This document shows, piece by piece, positions 24,186 through 38,129 of a stretch of 64,000 nt of DNA. A program made the translations under genes and the position numbers. The stretch spans positions 57,643 to 121,642 of the forward strand of contig FWWN02000693.1 of NCBI GenBank assembly GCA_900175165.2. Reading direction: 5' to 3'. The notes under the pieces were generated by a model, which was not told the origin of the DNA, did no database searches, and was given only the letters and a program-made list of their open reading frames with translations. Position 1 is the first letter of the stretch; every line of letters starts with the position of its first letter. The DNA comes from Rhizomucor pusillus (Eukaryota; Mucoromycota; Mucoromycetes; Mucorales; Lichtheimiaceae).

Positions 24186-24505
24186 CTGGAAATAAAGCTC
24201 CCCGTTAGATGGGATTACGTGCAACGATGAGCATGCCGCTTTAGCGTGTTTTTAGAGTGTTCCACTCTGCTCTCTTCCCTTTTCCTTACTGGCGCACACT
24301 CCTCTCCCTTAAGTCCCTTGCTTTCACTTTACTTTTTGCCTTCCTGAGTGCCCCCCTTTTCTACGGATATCCCCATCCCACTCCTTACAGCTTGAGAAGC
24401 AAAGCAAGAAAAAAGCTTACATCCTCCTTGACTCTTCCTGCTCCAGTTACTCTTTCCCCTTCTATTCTATCTTTTTCGTTTCTTTTCTTCTAACAGCATA
24501 TAACA
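24186..24505 (+). promoter_or_regulatory. Pyrimidine-rich leader upstream of the septin gene
   Basis: From about 24255 to 24490 the plus strand is strongly C/T rich, with many CTCT, TTCC and TTTT runs, ending just before the ATG at 24506. Such pyrimidine tracts are common in promoters and 5' leaders of strongly expressed fungal genes. No coding frame is convincing in it. Confidence 0.5.
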
Positions 24506-26327
24506 ATGGCACACGTAAGGGGACAGATGAACTAGTCGTGGCATTGCAAGTTCGCTGACATGCTGCTGTCAAAGAGATTAGGTGGTCGTAGAAAGAACGT
24601 AAAGAAGGGTTTCCAGTTCACGTTGATGGTGGTTGGTACGTTGGTATACCTTAATCCTGGGAAGTTGATCGATTGCTAAAGATAAATCGCATACACTAGG
24701 CGCCTCGGGCACGGGACGCACTACCTTTGTAAACACCTTGTGCAACTCCAATGTGCTCGCTAAAAAGGTCTGCGACAACCCCGAAGAAGCTCACAATGAG
24801 GAAGGAATCACCATCAAACCAGTTTCAGTTGGTATGCGTTCATTTGTGCATAATATATGCTCACATACATTTTATTTCTCACTATTGGTATTTACTAGAG
24901 CTGGATGAAGATGGCGTCAGGTACGAATACTTGAAAGGAGTATATCAAGGGGTTTAAAGGGACCATTCCTCAAACATCGTATAGAATCTCCCTGACTATA
25001 GTCGACACACCTGGCTTTGGTGACAATATTGACAACGAGCGCTGGTAAGTTTACGCCTGAGCTGCGCATTTGGAAATTTTCTGTATCTTACATTTTGTTC
25101 TGCTTCAAGTTTTCAAGAAATCGTCGGATATCTAGAGAGACAATATGACGATATTCTAGCTGAAGAATCCCGTATTAAGCGTAATCCTCGTTTCCGAGAT
25201 AACCGCGTTCATGCTCTTTTGTACTTCATTTCTCCCACGGGTCATGCGTAAGTACGAGCTGTTGCAGACTTCTGCGATTGTAACTCTAACCAAATTATAC
25301 GGCATAGTCTGCGAGAGATCGACATTGAACTTATGCGACGCCTCAGTCCACGTGTCAATGTCATTCCTGTCGTCGGCCGTGCCGATTCGCTCACACCTCA
25401 GGAACTCAAAGATTTCAAACGACGTGTAAGCGAATTTAAAAAAACAAGGCCTTTATTGATAAGCTTGTCTGGAAACTAACTATCTATTTCTTTACAGATA
25501 ATGGAAGATGTCGAGCACTACAATATCCCTATTTATAATTTCCCCTACGATGTCGAAGAAGATGACGAAGACACCATTGAAGAAAACAGCGAATTGAGGG
25601 CACTGTTGCCGTTTGCCATTATCGGAAGCGACGAAGAGATCAACGTCGGTGGTCGCATCGTCCGCGGTCGCCAATACCCTTGGGGTGCAGTTGAAGGTAT
25701 GCAAAGTATTATTTGTAGGGCGCTAGTAGGCATGAATGATTTAATACTCCTCAAGTGGACAACCCTCAGCATTCGGATTTCGCACGCCTACGATCGGCTC
25801 TGTTAAGGTATTCCATTTTCTATTGTTTAAAGCCGATCAAGTGCATCGTTTGCTAACAGTAAAGTACTTCAGTTCGCATCTACAAGATTTGAAGGAGATT
25901 ACACACGACTTTTTGTACGAGAACTACCGCACCGAGAAACTCAGTCGCACTGTTAGTGGCGGTGATGCCGAGTAAGTACTAAGCTTGTGTATGACTCACC
26001 GTTGCATCGACCCTGATTCCCTACTTTTCCCTTTCCTTCTGCTTCCAAACATTCACAGAGATGCTGCTCTCAACGCAGAAGACATGGCTAGCCAAAGCGT
26101 TCGTTTGAAGGAAGAACAGCTTAGAAAAGAAGAAGAAAAGGCAAGTATACTCGCTAGCTGTGTTTCCAGCCAACCTGTCGTGTACTGACTCCGCCGTGCA
26201 GCTCCGCGAAATAGAACTCAAGGTGCAACGCGAGATCCAGGAGAAGAGAGCAGAGCTGTTGAGCAAAGAAGAGGCTTTGCGCGGTCTAGAGACCCGGTTG
26301 GCACAGGCTCAAATCGCTGATGCTTAA
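24506..26327 (+). CDS. CDC11: Septin, Cdc11/AspA-like
   Basis: Twelve exons (first only 9 nt, 24506-24514; then 24575-24635, 24700-24831, 24899-24920, 24985-25044, 25110-25247, 25308-25425, 25498-25696, 25756-25807, 25873-25971, 26059-26140, 26202-26327) give 365 residues. The protein opens MAHRLGGRRKNVKKGFQFTL, then a P-loop GASGTGRT, the G3 element DTPGFGD, and the GRAD-like G4 in VVGRADSLTP. The septin-unique element follows, with RGRQYPWGAVEV. It ends in a coiled coil of about 60 residues. Septins form filaments at septa and hyphal tips. Arg replaces the P-loop Lys, which fits the Cdc11 subgroup that is thought to hydrolyse GTP poorly. The last intron (26141-26201) starts with GC. Confidence 0.93.
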
Positions 26328-26775
26328 GTGGTATCGTTATCTAATATTATCTGTTAATAATGCTTTCTGGTTTTTTCCACGTAATACGGGACATCTTCTA
26401 AATACCTACATCTGTTTTACGTTACCTGAGTGGATAGCTAGAGTGAAGTACGGCTGCGTTAGAAAACTGAAACAAAGAAGGCTGCTGTCCTTTGGCTATC
26501 AATGCTTTGATTTAGATATCTAGTGGATCTCAACGGATCAAGTATTCTCATACATGAATCGATGAAGTCTTAAGTGCTTCTTTTATTTTTATTAACTGTA
26601 TGTTGCTTTGTCTCTTTCTATTCTTCTTTCGCTAGGCCTTTTTTGAGGAACATTTCGGGATCCAGTACACAGATCCATGCACCCGCGGGTTGGACCGGAC
26701 TTTGCTTGATTTCCAACACTTACCTGCTGCTTGGACTGAACAAAAAAAAATTGGTTTCTTCCTCCTCCCTGCGTC
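26328..26775. other. Intergenic, Ypt6 promoter region
   Basis: About 450 nt between septin stop and Ypt6 start on the same strand. Short open frames only. It should hold the septin terminator and Ypt6 promoter. Confidence 0.5.
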
Positions 26776-27846
<1,071 letters not shown>

Positions 27847-28325
27847 GTTCCACATTGACTAGACGTTATATACCCACCTTTATTACTTGATCTCTCTCCA
27901 TTCGATCAGCTCTTTGAAATTATCACGATTAGCATGTTTCGCTCTTCTTTTCTTCTTTATTCTGGATGATCATTTTTTGATAAAATACATTGCGCCATGG
28001 TGTATCTGCGTTGGGATGCGATCACGGTTTTACAGCGAACAGATTAAATGTTGGGACCCATCTGGGTTTCGGAGTCAAGTGGTCCGTTCTCACAAGATCA
28101 TCGTTGAAGGGGAAAGCTGGATCCGCATGACCAGCCAGCACGTTAATCTACTACAAAATGCCATGCTCACGCTGCATGAAATATATGATCGATCAAAAGC
28201 TATACTTATATATATTCTGTATGTATTGTTCACAAAAGAAAACAAAAAGAAGACAAAAAAAGGGGAAAAGAAAACACCATCGAGCTTTTGGAGAATCATG
28301 GTATTTGCAGTGAGCAACGAGACGG
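27847..28325. other. Convergent intergenic between YPT6 and bHLH gene
   Basis: About 480 nt holding the 3' ends of two convergent genes. An A-rich run near 28235-28270 is followed by no coding signal. Open frames crossing it lack features. Confidence 0.5.
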
Positions 28326-29335
28326 TTACTTTGGATCCTCAATATGCAGATTTCCAAACTGTTGCTGAAACTGGAAAGATCCGACTCGCTCGTGACGAAC
28401 AGGATGTTCTTTGTCTGATGCGTTTATTGCTGAGGCTCCCGTTGCTGTTCCTGCTGCATTCAATTCGTCCTCCGGGATCTTTTCCCCGCGGTTTGCTGCT
28501 TCAATCAATTGTTCTAGTTTCTGCATCCGTTCCTTGTACTGGGAAACCTGTTCTTGCATTTCCCTGATATAGTCTACTGATAGCTTGAGGATCGTGCCCT
28601 TGTTGATCGCCTTTGCATTTCCGCCTGCTCCTCCCGCAGCAGCTTGACTGTTTACCGACATGACATTGGAAGTTGTAGGTGCTTTCTCCAGGAGATGCTC
28701 CGGCAGCAAAGTTGATAGTTCTATATCAAGTACAATCAGTTTGCATAATCGCTACTACGCGTGAAAACCCGTTACGTCCTCACCATAAATCCGTTCGTTG
28801 ATATTATCACGCCGACGCCGCTCGACCGCATTGTGTGATTCGCGTCGCCGACGCCGCTTCTCGAACATTTCCTGGAAACTAAAAAGCAGACACACACACA
28901 TATGGTTGGCAAACTGTAAACTTCATCGTACGTAAAAGGAAGGAACAATGTCTCTCACTTTCTCTGCTGCGCTTCTTCGTCCTCTGCTGAAGCAATGTTA
29001 TCCAAATGACTCGTAGAGGTGGATGGTGATACCATATGGTTAAAGATAGGTGACTGCCCGAAGGACGATCCTGTAGAGTCCACGCTTGTGCCAAACCAAT
29101 TTTGAGCGTTCGGGTCAGCAAAGCGACCTCCGGAGGCTGCGGCAGCTGCTGCCGCCATGGTCGCAGCGTTTGGAGGACTCATCGCCGCTCCAAAGCTACC
29201 AGTTCTTTGGTGGTAATGATAGTTGCTGAATCTGTTCCTGGAGACAGGCACGGCTCCCACAGTTGTATGCGGGGTCAGGCCGGTATGTGCGAACTGTTCT
29301 GATTCGAAGAACTCTTGTTGGGTTGGTGAGTACAT
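28326..29335 (-). CDS. bHLH transcription factor (Rtg3/MITF-like basic region)
   Basis: Three exons, complement(28959-29335, 28784-28878, 28326-28720), give 288 residues from ATG 29335 (MYSPTQQEFFESEQF). The N-terminal 125 residues are low complexity with an alanine run. The bHLH spans about residues 130-225: basic region RRESHNAVERRRRDNINER with the His-Glu-Arg triad that reads E-box CACGTG/CAnnTG sites, helix 1 and a loop lengthened by a Gly/Ala/Ser insertion (AAAGGAGGNAKAIN), then helix 2 GTILKLSVDYIREMQEQVSQ continuing as a leucine-zipper-like coil. A nuclear regulator; target pathway unknown. The longer frame upstream has no ATG, so 29335 is preferred. Confidence 0.9.
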
Positions 29336-29516
29336 TGAACACGTTAGAGATGTACAAAGTTCGCGTGTGAATATATATGAAAGGTAAACTGTGAAAAAGA
29401 GAGAGGATGAAAGCAAGTGGAAGAAAAACGGAAAGAGAGAAAAAGAAGCTAGCTTTTGGGGCAGGAAAGAGCACTTAAACACCTGACTCGTTGGCGTGAG
29501 CAGAGTTTCCGGGATT

Positions 29517-32500
29517 TCAATTCTGCAAAAGCTGCATTACGTCTGTAACCGAAAGTCGAGATACCTGGCGCAGGAATCCACTCGGGATCTCGTTAGGAGG
29601 AGTGTTCAGCTGCAGCTTGCTATCCATGGATGACAGTTCAAGCGTGTCATAGTTTTCTTTGATGACATCTATGCAAGTTTTCAGTTAACTATATATCGCT
29701 CTTGCATATCCTGCCCTGCAACTCACCCATTACTTTCTCAGGAGTCAAAAACTTTGCTCGGTGCGCTGTTTGGTATTCTTCTAGAGCTGGATTGAAATGA
29801 TTACAAACAAGCTTGATGTTGTTGAAATCAGATATCGCCGGAAGCGATGATCTATCAAGAGACGGCCTTTTCACTACCGCACTGTTTCTTGCCACTGGTT
29901 CCGCGTGATTCGCAATTTTTTGTGAGCGTGGCATTTCTGCATACAAAGATCTGTCGTGACTTTACCATACTGCGCTAGTGCCATAAAATCGCTCGTGGAT
30001 CGAATAATTTCGTAAAATAGAGTGTCGTAACTGGCTGTATCGTGGAGAAAATGCTCGCCATGCGCCAGACAGATATTAATGACAGAAACGTACTAGATGG
30101 AATTCACATTAGATACAGCTCATTGATGCTTAGGTAAGTAACAATGCACGAGCTTACTGAAGAGATAAATGGGGCAAAATCTTCACTGAATTGAAATTCT
30201 TCCAGGTGACCCACTATAAAGTGGAGTAACGAGGTCAGTGCTACCCACATTTCGGACCAGTGGTATTCCAAGCGAATACTGCGATCTTTCAAACGTTGCA
30301 ATATTTGCTGGATAGTAATAAATACAAGTCTATTGCGAACTACAGTGTGAGTTTTATCAGGTGGTCCATATATGTATAGCTTGTTGGTTTACCTATAGCT
30401 ACTCAAATCGAGTTTCTTGCGCATATTAAATTTGACAAAGGTGAGGAGGACATCGAGAGATACACAAAACAGCGATCTTGGCTTTTTCTCATGCGGCAGC
30501 GAGTTTGGACGCTAATCGGATCATGTCAGCACTTGGGTATCGCGGGAATATGTCCCTTCTTCTCTTTTCTACCTGACGGCAAAGTCGCACCGCAGCTTGG
30601 GTTTCTTCTTTTATCATGTGGCCCACAATGGCGTTATTTTCGGAAAAGCATTGCAAAATAAGCAAAGTCAACCGCGAGTAAATAAAGGCACGTTGATGGC
30701 GATTGTGCTGGAAGAGATAAGAGCTGAATGAAAGAACATTCGGAATAAGGTGAGAAAATTGTAATAGGATAGTCATCACGAAATGAGTGTTCGAGCTCAT
30801 CAGGTCGTAGAATCCCAGTAAAAGCGACGCAGAAGCCGGTGGACTAAGTGAAAAGCAAATATAATGAGAGATACCGTTTAGATATAGATTTCCGCGTATA
30901 AAAATAACGCCTTACTTACAGGTGTGCTACGGATTCTGGTTTATCTAGATCGATCGCATTGGTTTTCGCAGGTCCACCAGAAAACCAACTTGACATGTAC
31001 GTAGCCATTGATTGTGTAATACTCTCTTGGTCGTCTTTGAGTTTGATGTATTCGCTGTTCATTTATCGGTTAGCTAAATCTACTCCATGTGCTCCGTCTC
31101 GGTTACTAGATATATCCTATCTTTACCTTGTCATTCCTGGAAAGAGCTCAATGTAGAACCCAGCTATTCTCTAAAGCAAAGCGATGAGAAGCATATCAAT
31201 AATCCAAAATGTCAGCAACTGCTCACCTCCAGTACCGATTTTTCTCTACAACGTGACAATTTCGTCGTGTATGCATTCCTGACCTCGAACCTGTTGTAGT
31301 TGGACAGCATCGTCCAAAGCATAAGGCAAAGTTCTAACTGCTGCTTCGTCGTCTTTTCATCAGCGACTACTCTGACAAGTGTATCCGAGATATCGTTGTG
31401 TAAAAAGTATCTAGAGTAATTACATTTTTTAAGCAAGAGCAAAGAACAAGCATGCAAGCATTTTTCTTTTTTACCCATTAAACTGATTTTGATTAACATT
31501 ATCTGCGCCCGCGGATACTGTTAATGCAAGCTTCAATGCGTCCGAACGTGTCTCTGAACGGAGCATCATGGTGGCCAGCGCCTGCACAAGAGCGCTAAAG
31601 ATAGTGTTCGCTTTTTCAATGCCTGCAAGCAACTGAATAAGGTTAAAATGGCTGAGCCGTTTCTTGAGATATAACTGGCGCATTAAGCAAGTCATGATTT
31701 GCATTGCATGCTGTTGCCGAATATTGCTTTCGCTGGTCTCCTCAAGATACCCGAGACATGTCGTGAATAGAAGACTGATGTTATGACTGACTTTGACCAA
31801 CGCCTCCTCGGGCATGCCCTGAATCAACCCTGCAATGCTGCCAACATTGACAGGTAACATCAGGTACGCGTCCCAAAATGTCTCGGGGTCTCCTTTGAAC
31901 GGCTCACCACCCTAGAATACGGTCATTCAGAAGAGCAGTACATGAAGAATTGGAATAGATTACAGTTACTTGGAAGAGAGATTCGGTGATTTCGACAAAC
32001 TTCTCTTTCAACGGCGGTCGTTGCTGCATCACTCGAGGTATAGACTTTGCAATTCGAATATCAAAGGCGGGATATGTTGGAGAAAAAAAAAAGCAAGAAT
32101 TATCATTAGAGCTTTCGGTTTTATTCAATTACTTGTATGGTGCATTTACAAGGGAATGTGTGCTGTAGCTTGCATCAGTCGATAGCCATTGAATTTATAC
32201 ATTTAGCATGCACGTTACCTGTGAGGAGATGTAGTCAAATCTAGTTCTTTTAGAAGCTTATTCACGTCTTTCCGCAAAATTCTGGAGGATGATGACCTGC
32301 GGCTCAAGTTTCCAACGCTTCCATTTGAATGCCCTGAAACCTGCTGCAATGAATTATTGCTCGCACTGTTACTGCTATTGTTTTCAGATTGAAGCTGGCC
32401 AGCTGGACATTTATGCATGTTCACTTAGTATTATATAACTTCAGTTACTTCGCATTTGACTTACCCAACGCTTCTTTGAGCATCTCTACTTTGATAGATT

Positions 32501-35406
32501 CTCTCCGTTCAGGACGCTGTATACGTCTGAAAGTTAGAATACAAAGTAATCACCGGAAAGCAATGTCAGAATCTGATTTTACCTCAACTTGCTCGATCTC
32601 GCTCGTCGGTCTAATTAACTTTGGTTTATGATCAGCTTCAGGCCAAGCTGGTATCTTCGGCGCTTCTTCAAAACTCCCTAACATTGATCATGAATCAAAG
32701 TAATCCATGTCCTTAAACTATTGGATATACTTACGGAATGCTTCTGAGCCCCATTCGACATAGAGCTTCTTTTCCAATTCTAATCCATGTGTATCGTCCT
32801 TGTCACGAAGCTTTGCATCTTCCGATAATGCTTCTACGACTTGATGTCTGTCTATAAAATCTCGTATCGAATGGTCACCGTCCTCCTCCAGTTCAGCGTT
32901 GGATTTTGTCACCAGTAAATCTGTGAATTCGATCGTCGTCCAATCTCCTTTGTCCCTGCGCTCCTTTTCGATTTTCTCGGCGTACTCTGTAAGTCGAGAG
33001 ACGGCATAGTATTCGCCAATCATATGGATCCATCGCACCATCGCAGCACCCAAAGCACGTCGCTGTGCAGGAGTTCGAACAGATCCTGACTTTATCAAGT
33101 CCTGCAATTTAAAAACTAGCGGTACAGCTTTGACAGTTGCATCCACAGTGAAGCGTCGAGTCATGCTGCAAAGTAATGCATAGATAGAGCGGATATCGTC
33201 AGCATTCAAATCTGGTCGCTGTACCCACTCGATCATAGCATGATGTAGGGTGTTAGCAAATAATACATCAGCGTGCTGTTGTAAAAGATGCTGTGGAAGT
33301 AGTTAGAATAACATCATTTTCTCATCAGCTGTTATTTAGGTATACCTTTGGGAATGGTCTAGAAATTATGTATAAAGTGGTGAGCATTAGATTTCACAAA
33401 GGTTACTCCAAAACTTACATGGAATTGGATTCTTTGCTTGGTGCTGTGATATCCAAGTAACGAACTAATGTCCTTGCAAAATGAAATCGCGTGCCTTTTC
33501 GAAATTATTATATCAGTCCTATCAATATTTAAATCATAAAGGATAATGATAGGCAACATACATGCTCTTTTATCTGTCAACAAAGCAATCGCTGGTGTCC
33601 AACTAACTGGAGCGACGTACGCGCCAACCCTGTCACCTTGCTGCTCTATGGATGACTTCTCCGAATCCGTGAATTCGTCCAATGCGGAAACGATTTGCTC
33701 CAAGCATTTCAAAGTGACTCGGCGATACTTTCCAATGGGTATTCCTTCTACCTGATCCAAAGTAGTATTCGGTCTGAGCTTTGCAACGAGATATCCAATC
33801 ATGTCATTCATCTGGTTTTGATAGTAGATCTGAGAAGCTAGACCGCCAATACTGTGAATAATGCCTTCGTGAATAGCCTGTGCATAAATTGACTCCGTAG
33901 GTGCAGTAGTCGTTTCTCCATTGATATTAAGGGCGGGAGGTAAAGTCTTTATGAGAAGACTGAACAGCGTATTGAGGACTTCCAGCACGGAGATACCGAC
34001 AAGAGGTGCTCTAGGAGCATTCAAGATACTGCTGAGGACAGATATAAGTGAAGCGTGTTTCTCTATCGCATAGCTTCCGTCGTTTTTGGCTTCAGGAATA
34101 TCCATCTGTTGCAATATTTCAGACACCAGCAAATATCGATATTGTGCCTAAACTATATGTAAATAACGGCTAGTACAATGCCATCTTCTTCAGCTGGATT
34201 TGGTACCTGCAGAGAATCGCGCACAACATTGATAATCGATACTACTTTTTCCGGTGGCCACCATTGCTGTCGTTTATCTAAAAACCTGTAGAAAAAGTCA
34301 ATGCTATCAACAGTAATTTAAATGATATTAGCCGTATCTTACTCTAAGAGCAGAGAGAGCGCGACGCGCACACCGACACCGTTGGATTTGCTGAACAATA
34401 CGTTGGTGGACTGCACCGCCATTGCATCGATTAGACTCTGTTCGAGCTTCTCTCTATTGTCCAGCACAGATTGACGGATATCAATTGGCGTCTCACTGAT
34501 TTAAAAGATCGTTCTATCAGCTGCCGGTGCCGCATTGAATGCATCAATAAGTTTGCAAGCTTACTCGTGATGTATATCTTCGGCTGCCCTCTTTGCTGTG
34601 ATTAATGTCTCGAACAGTGCCTGTAAAATGATTTCAAATTGCGTTCTATAGTCTGACCCATGTACTGAAGACGATGTCACTTGGGACTGCAACGCGCGAT
34701 GTCCAATGTAACGCATCCTAAACAGGAAGAGGATTTGTCACGTAATGTTTCAAAGGCACTGCAATGTATTTATTGTTTGTTACTCACTCCAAAGTTGTCT
34801 GCTCATCCGCTTGGCAATAAGTACTGAAGGTTGCAAACTTGCGTAGCAAAGATTCAAAATCTCCCGTGAAATCCGAGTCCATACCCAAAGTGGAGCCATC
34901 GTGATAGCTACAAAATACGTAGAACTGGCAAATTGTAAGAATAAAAATATCCTGTTATCGCCAAGTCATTAAACATACTGTTCCACAGGCTTTATCCAGC
35001 AGCGAAGTGTCTCTGGTATCTAGTATCATATTCAGGATGCGTACAACGTATTTGGAGAATAAATTTAGGTCGTGGTTGCATGACTGTATAAGCTCTTTGA
35101 CGATCTCTAACGAGACTTCGTTGTTGCTAAAATTCGGAAAAAATGGTATAGGTTGGTCTCCTAGATATGCGTGTGTTTGTGATTGTATAATCATTACTGC
35201 TTTCGACCCTTTGCAATGTCCCGTTGTACTTTGCGCTGCAAGAAACTGCCGACTTTGGTAAGCTTTACAGGACGTGAGCTAGCGTAGAAAGTCAAGTAGC
35301 TAAGCTCTGACGATCGGGGACCTTTCTCGCCGTCTCTGGCTGGGTAGCAGCTCTCGATGAGCTTGGCATGCTTTGCATAATGTTTACATGAGAAGCAACC
35401 AGTCAT
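29517..35406 (-). CDS. EFR3: EFR3-like plasma membrane scaffold (PI4-kinase complex)
   Basis: Large multi-exon gene (about 15 exons). It starts at ATG 35406 (MTGCFSCKHYAKHAKLIESC), whose early cysteines match the palmitoylated N-terminus of EFR3, followed by LSYLTFYASSRPVKLTKVGS, a hallmark EFR3 stretch. Main coding blocks are near 34955-35194, 34150-34900 (several small exons), 33420-34132, 32718-33236, 32215-32424, 31471-31860, 30100-30800 and 29689-29946; the last exon ends VSRLSVTDVMQLLQN with the stop at 29517-29519. EFR3 is an armadillo-like helical repeat protein that anchors the PI4KIII-alpha/Stt4 complex at the plasma membrane. Exon borders in the middle were not all solved. It is separated from the bHLH gene by about 180 nt. 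Confidence 0.86.
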
Positions 35407-35796
35407 GGGTATACGTTCTGAGGAGGTGGGGTTGACAAGTCGAGGAAAGGAAAGCGGCAAGCTGGGTTCCCCTGTCGCTTTCAAACAGGTTTAAAATGAT
35501 ATTAAAACTGAAGCACGAGCCAGGAATACCAAAAGAGATGAATGAATCCCTGACATGGTGCTTCCTTGTGCAACATTTCCCATATGATCGACATACAAAG
35601 ACTGCACTTCCGGGAAAGCCGACAATGTGCTGCCCCTTCACTCGACAGAAATTCCTTCCAGCGGTCCTGCGGGGCAATGAAGAATAATATGCATAACTAC
35701 AGGGGAGTCAGCCATCCACAGTAAAGATCACTAAGCTCTTCGTAGCTACTTGATCCATTTTATTGATACAATGATCATCCATGGCATAAGATTATC
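35407..35796. other. Intergenic, EFR3 promoter region
   Basis: 390 nt between the EFR3 start and the stop of the next minus-strand gene. No supported coding frame. Confidence 0.5.
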
Positions 35797-36318
35797 TCAA
35801 ACATTAGGACCATAAGCCCACTGTAGCAGACCCTGTCGCTGCTTTGGTCTGCATGATAGATCACCAGGTTCACAGTGCTTCTGGACTTGCCCTCGGTGTC
35901 TCGCGTACGATTTCCATCGACTGATCTGTTTGGCATCATAATCTGTTCGTCGTCCCATATAGTATCGACAATACCATTGGAACCATCCCCGAGGGTCATC
36001 GCCTATAATCCAGCCATTTTCTCTCCATGTCTGCAGGGACTGTCTGCTTTTGACTTTGAGATAGTTGAGCTCTGGATCGGCGATTCTATCACGATGCCTC
36101 TTGTATTCGAACCATTCCTTGGGAAATTCTTCCTCGCAATCATTGAGATATTTGCCTTCAAATATTCCCATCTTTAGCATTTGCGGTGGTGTCAAGTCAG
36201 GGTTGAAACCATTTTGGTGGAAATCGTCTGCCTCTTCACCGATAGGTTTGACAAGTTTATATCTGTAACCATGCTGCATTTTATCGTTGACAATAATTTC
36301 GTCTCCAACGTTCGGCAT
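35797..36318 (-). CDS. Conserved fungal protein of unknown function
   Basis: Single-exon 173-residue protein from ATG 36318 (MPNVGDEIIVNDKMQHGYRY). It resembles a family found widely in fungi but without a known role, recognised by the block TPPQMLKMGIFEGKYLNDC, then LNYLKVKSRQSLQTWRENGW, then DPRGWFQWYCRYYMGRRTD, and a tail KHCEPGDLSCRPKQRQGLLQ. Tryptophans, arginines and cysteines in these blocks look invariant in memory of ascomycete members. There is no signal peptide or membrane segment. The pattern is not a nuclease or kinase signature I know. It is head to head with the FSP1-like gene at 36665 (about 350 nt apart), so they may share a promoter. Confidence 0.8.
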   Translation of the reverse strand: MPNVGDEIIVNDKMQHGYRYKLVKPIGEEADDFHQNGFNPDLTPPQMLKMGIFEGKYLNDCEEEFPKEWFEYKRHRDRIADPELNYLKVKSRQSLQTWRENGWIIGDDPRGWFQWYCRYYMGRRTDYDAKQISRWKSYARHRGQVQKHCEPGDLSCRPKQRQGLLQWAYGPNV

Positions 36319-36664
36319 CTTGGTATTATAGATAATTACATATGTACGAAGAGATTGGAAGAGAATCGCGGCAAGATATTCACTTCCAACGAAGGTTATG
36401 TGCAAGAGGATTTGACCTCCGAATGCATTGAAAGGGTTTTCTCTCGATCGGTAAGGATGGGAGGATCGATCGTAATAAGCATACAGGATAGACTGCAACG
36501 ATCTATGATATTTGTACCGATTTGCTGTATCATCTATTTCTGAGCAGGGAACACATGCATCTCTGAAAACGAATTTTCATGCATGCGCATTACAAATTAA
36601 TCGCGTCAGGCATCCACCATCAATTTTTACGTATCTCTTTCCCTTTCGTATCACATTGACAGAT

Positions 36665-38053
36665 ATGGAAGAAGACACAACACAAGCTAGAAAACGACTT
36701 TTGATCGTAGGAGGCGGTGCGGCAGGACTCCTCACCGCTATGAAAGCTGGACCAGCGCAAGATGAGCTTGGCTTGGAAATAACTCTTATCGACTGCAAAG
36801 TACATATGCACTGTGTTGATTGGTTTTCGCTCAATAGTAACAACAATGACATAAATGTATTTAGGACTTTTTTGAATATACGCCAGCCTTAATTTCAGTC
36901 TTGTACGAAAAAGAGGACGAACAATTCGAGCAGCACTTTCGACAAGTGACCACGGAGTACAAGAGCTTTCTGACAAAATACGGTGTGAAATTCGTTCTCG
37001 GCATTGTCGAACGAATAGCACATGATCGCGGTATGAATACAGCAGCTTGGGAAAGCATATTTTGCGAAGATTCTAAATGGCTCTCTTACAGTGATACTGA
37101 GTCAAGACGGTGGAGAAATACGCTTTGATATGGCGGTCATATGCAGCGGATCATCTTATCACGACCCTTGGAAAATTTCATGCGAAAATGGCACCATCAC
37201 ATGGCTCGACAGATTACACTACCTACGTTCTCAACGCGACCAGTACAAGTCATCAAAAAGTATCCTCTGTATTGGCGGAGGACCAGTAGCAGTTGAAGTA
37301 GCAGCAGAAATTGCATATCGTGCACCATCGAAGGATATCACCCTTGTCAATGCCTCCGATGTGGTGTTGGAAGGAACGCCAGGAAAAATGAGCCACGGCG
37401 CACAGAATGTTTTGAAGAATCTGAACACGCTAAGATTGATATCAGGTGAACGCGCAGAACCCAAAGGTGATAACGGCAAGGGCAGTCCGGTCTATGTTAC
37501 AGACAAGACGCAAACGACTGTTACGGGTGATTTGGCGTACTTGTGCACTGGGATTAAACCCAATACGTGGTTTTGTCCTGATGAATGGCTCGATGAAAAG
37601 CGGCAAATTCAAGTAGATAATTGCTTTCGAGTGGAGGCTGTTCCAGGAGGCCACATTTTTGCTTTGGGTGATGCAAACAATATCAAGGAACCAAATCTCT
37701 TCTTCACTGCACACATGCAAGCTGTCCATTTTGTCAAAAATCTGCACAGAAAATGTCAAACGCCAGTTCCATATCACGGATCCCAACTCTCCATGGTTAT
37801 TTCACTCGGTCCATCCTACGCTGTTGGATCAATATCTGGTTTCAGTTTGACTGGATGGCCATTGACAACAAAAAAGGGCAGTAAAATCGCCTCGCTGATC
37901 AAGCATATTATCGAGCGCATAACCATGGATGACTTTCACAGTAAAATTTTGGTAAACGATATATTGTATTATATGCATGAAAACAATCATCTTCCACAGA
38001 GAGCATTGCGATCCTTAACCCTGGCGACGTCTCAAAAACTGGCAATCGATTGA
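36665..38053 (+). CDS. AIF/FSP1-type FAD-dependent NAD(P)H oxidoreductase
   Basis: Three exons (36665-36799, 36865-37030, 37092-38053) give 420 residues. The first FAD-binding Rossmann motif is LLIVGGGAAGLLTAMKA at residues 11-27; a second, NADH-binding, is CIGGGPVAVEVAAEI near residue 160; the FAD-closing motif is IFALGDANNIKEP. The layout matches AIFM2/FSP1 and fungal Aif1-like proteins, which pass electrons from NAD(P)H to quinones and limit lipid peroxidation or act in cell death. The FSP1 N-terminal myristoylation glycine is absent (MEEDTT). The second intron is placed because GTATGA...TTACAG joins HDR to VILSQDGGEIRFD and keeps the frame. Convergent with NXT1, 76 nt between stops. Confidence 0.88.
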
Positions 38054-38129
38054 TGATATTTACACGAGCTGTCCCATTCCAAGCAGACATTTATACGAAG
38101 CTGTTCAATTATATCAGTTAATAACGATT

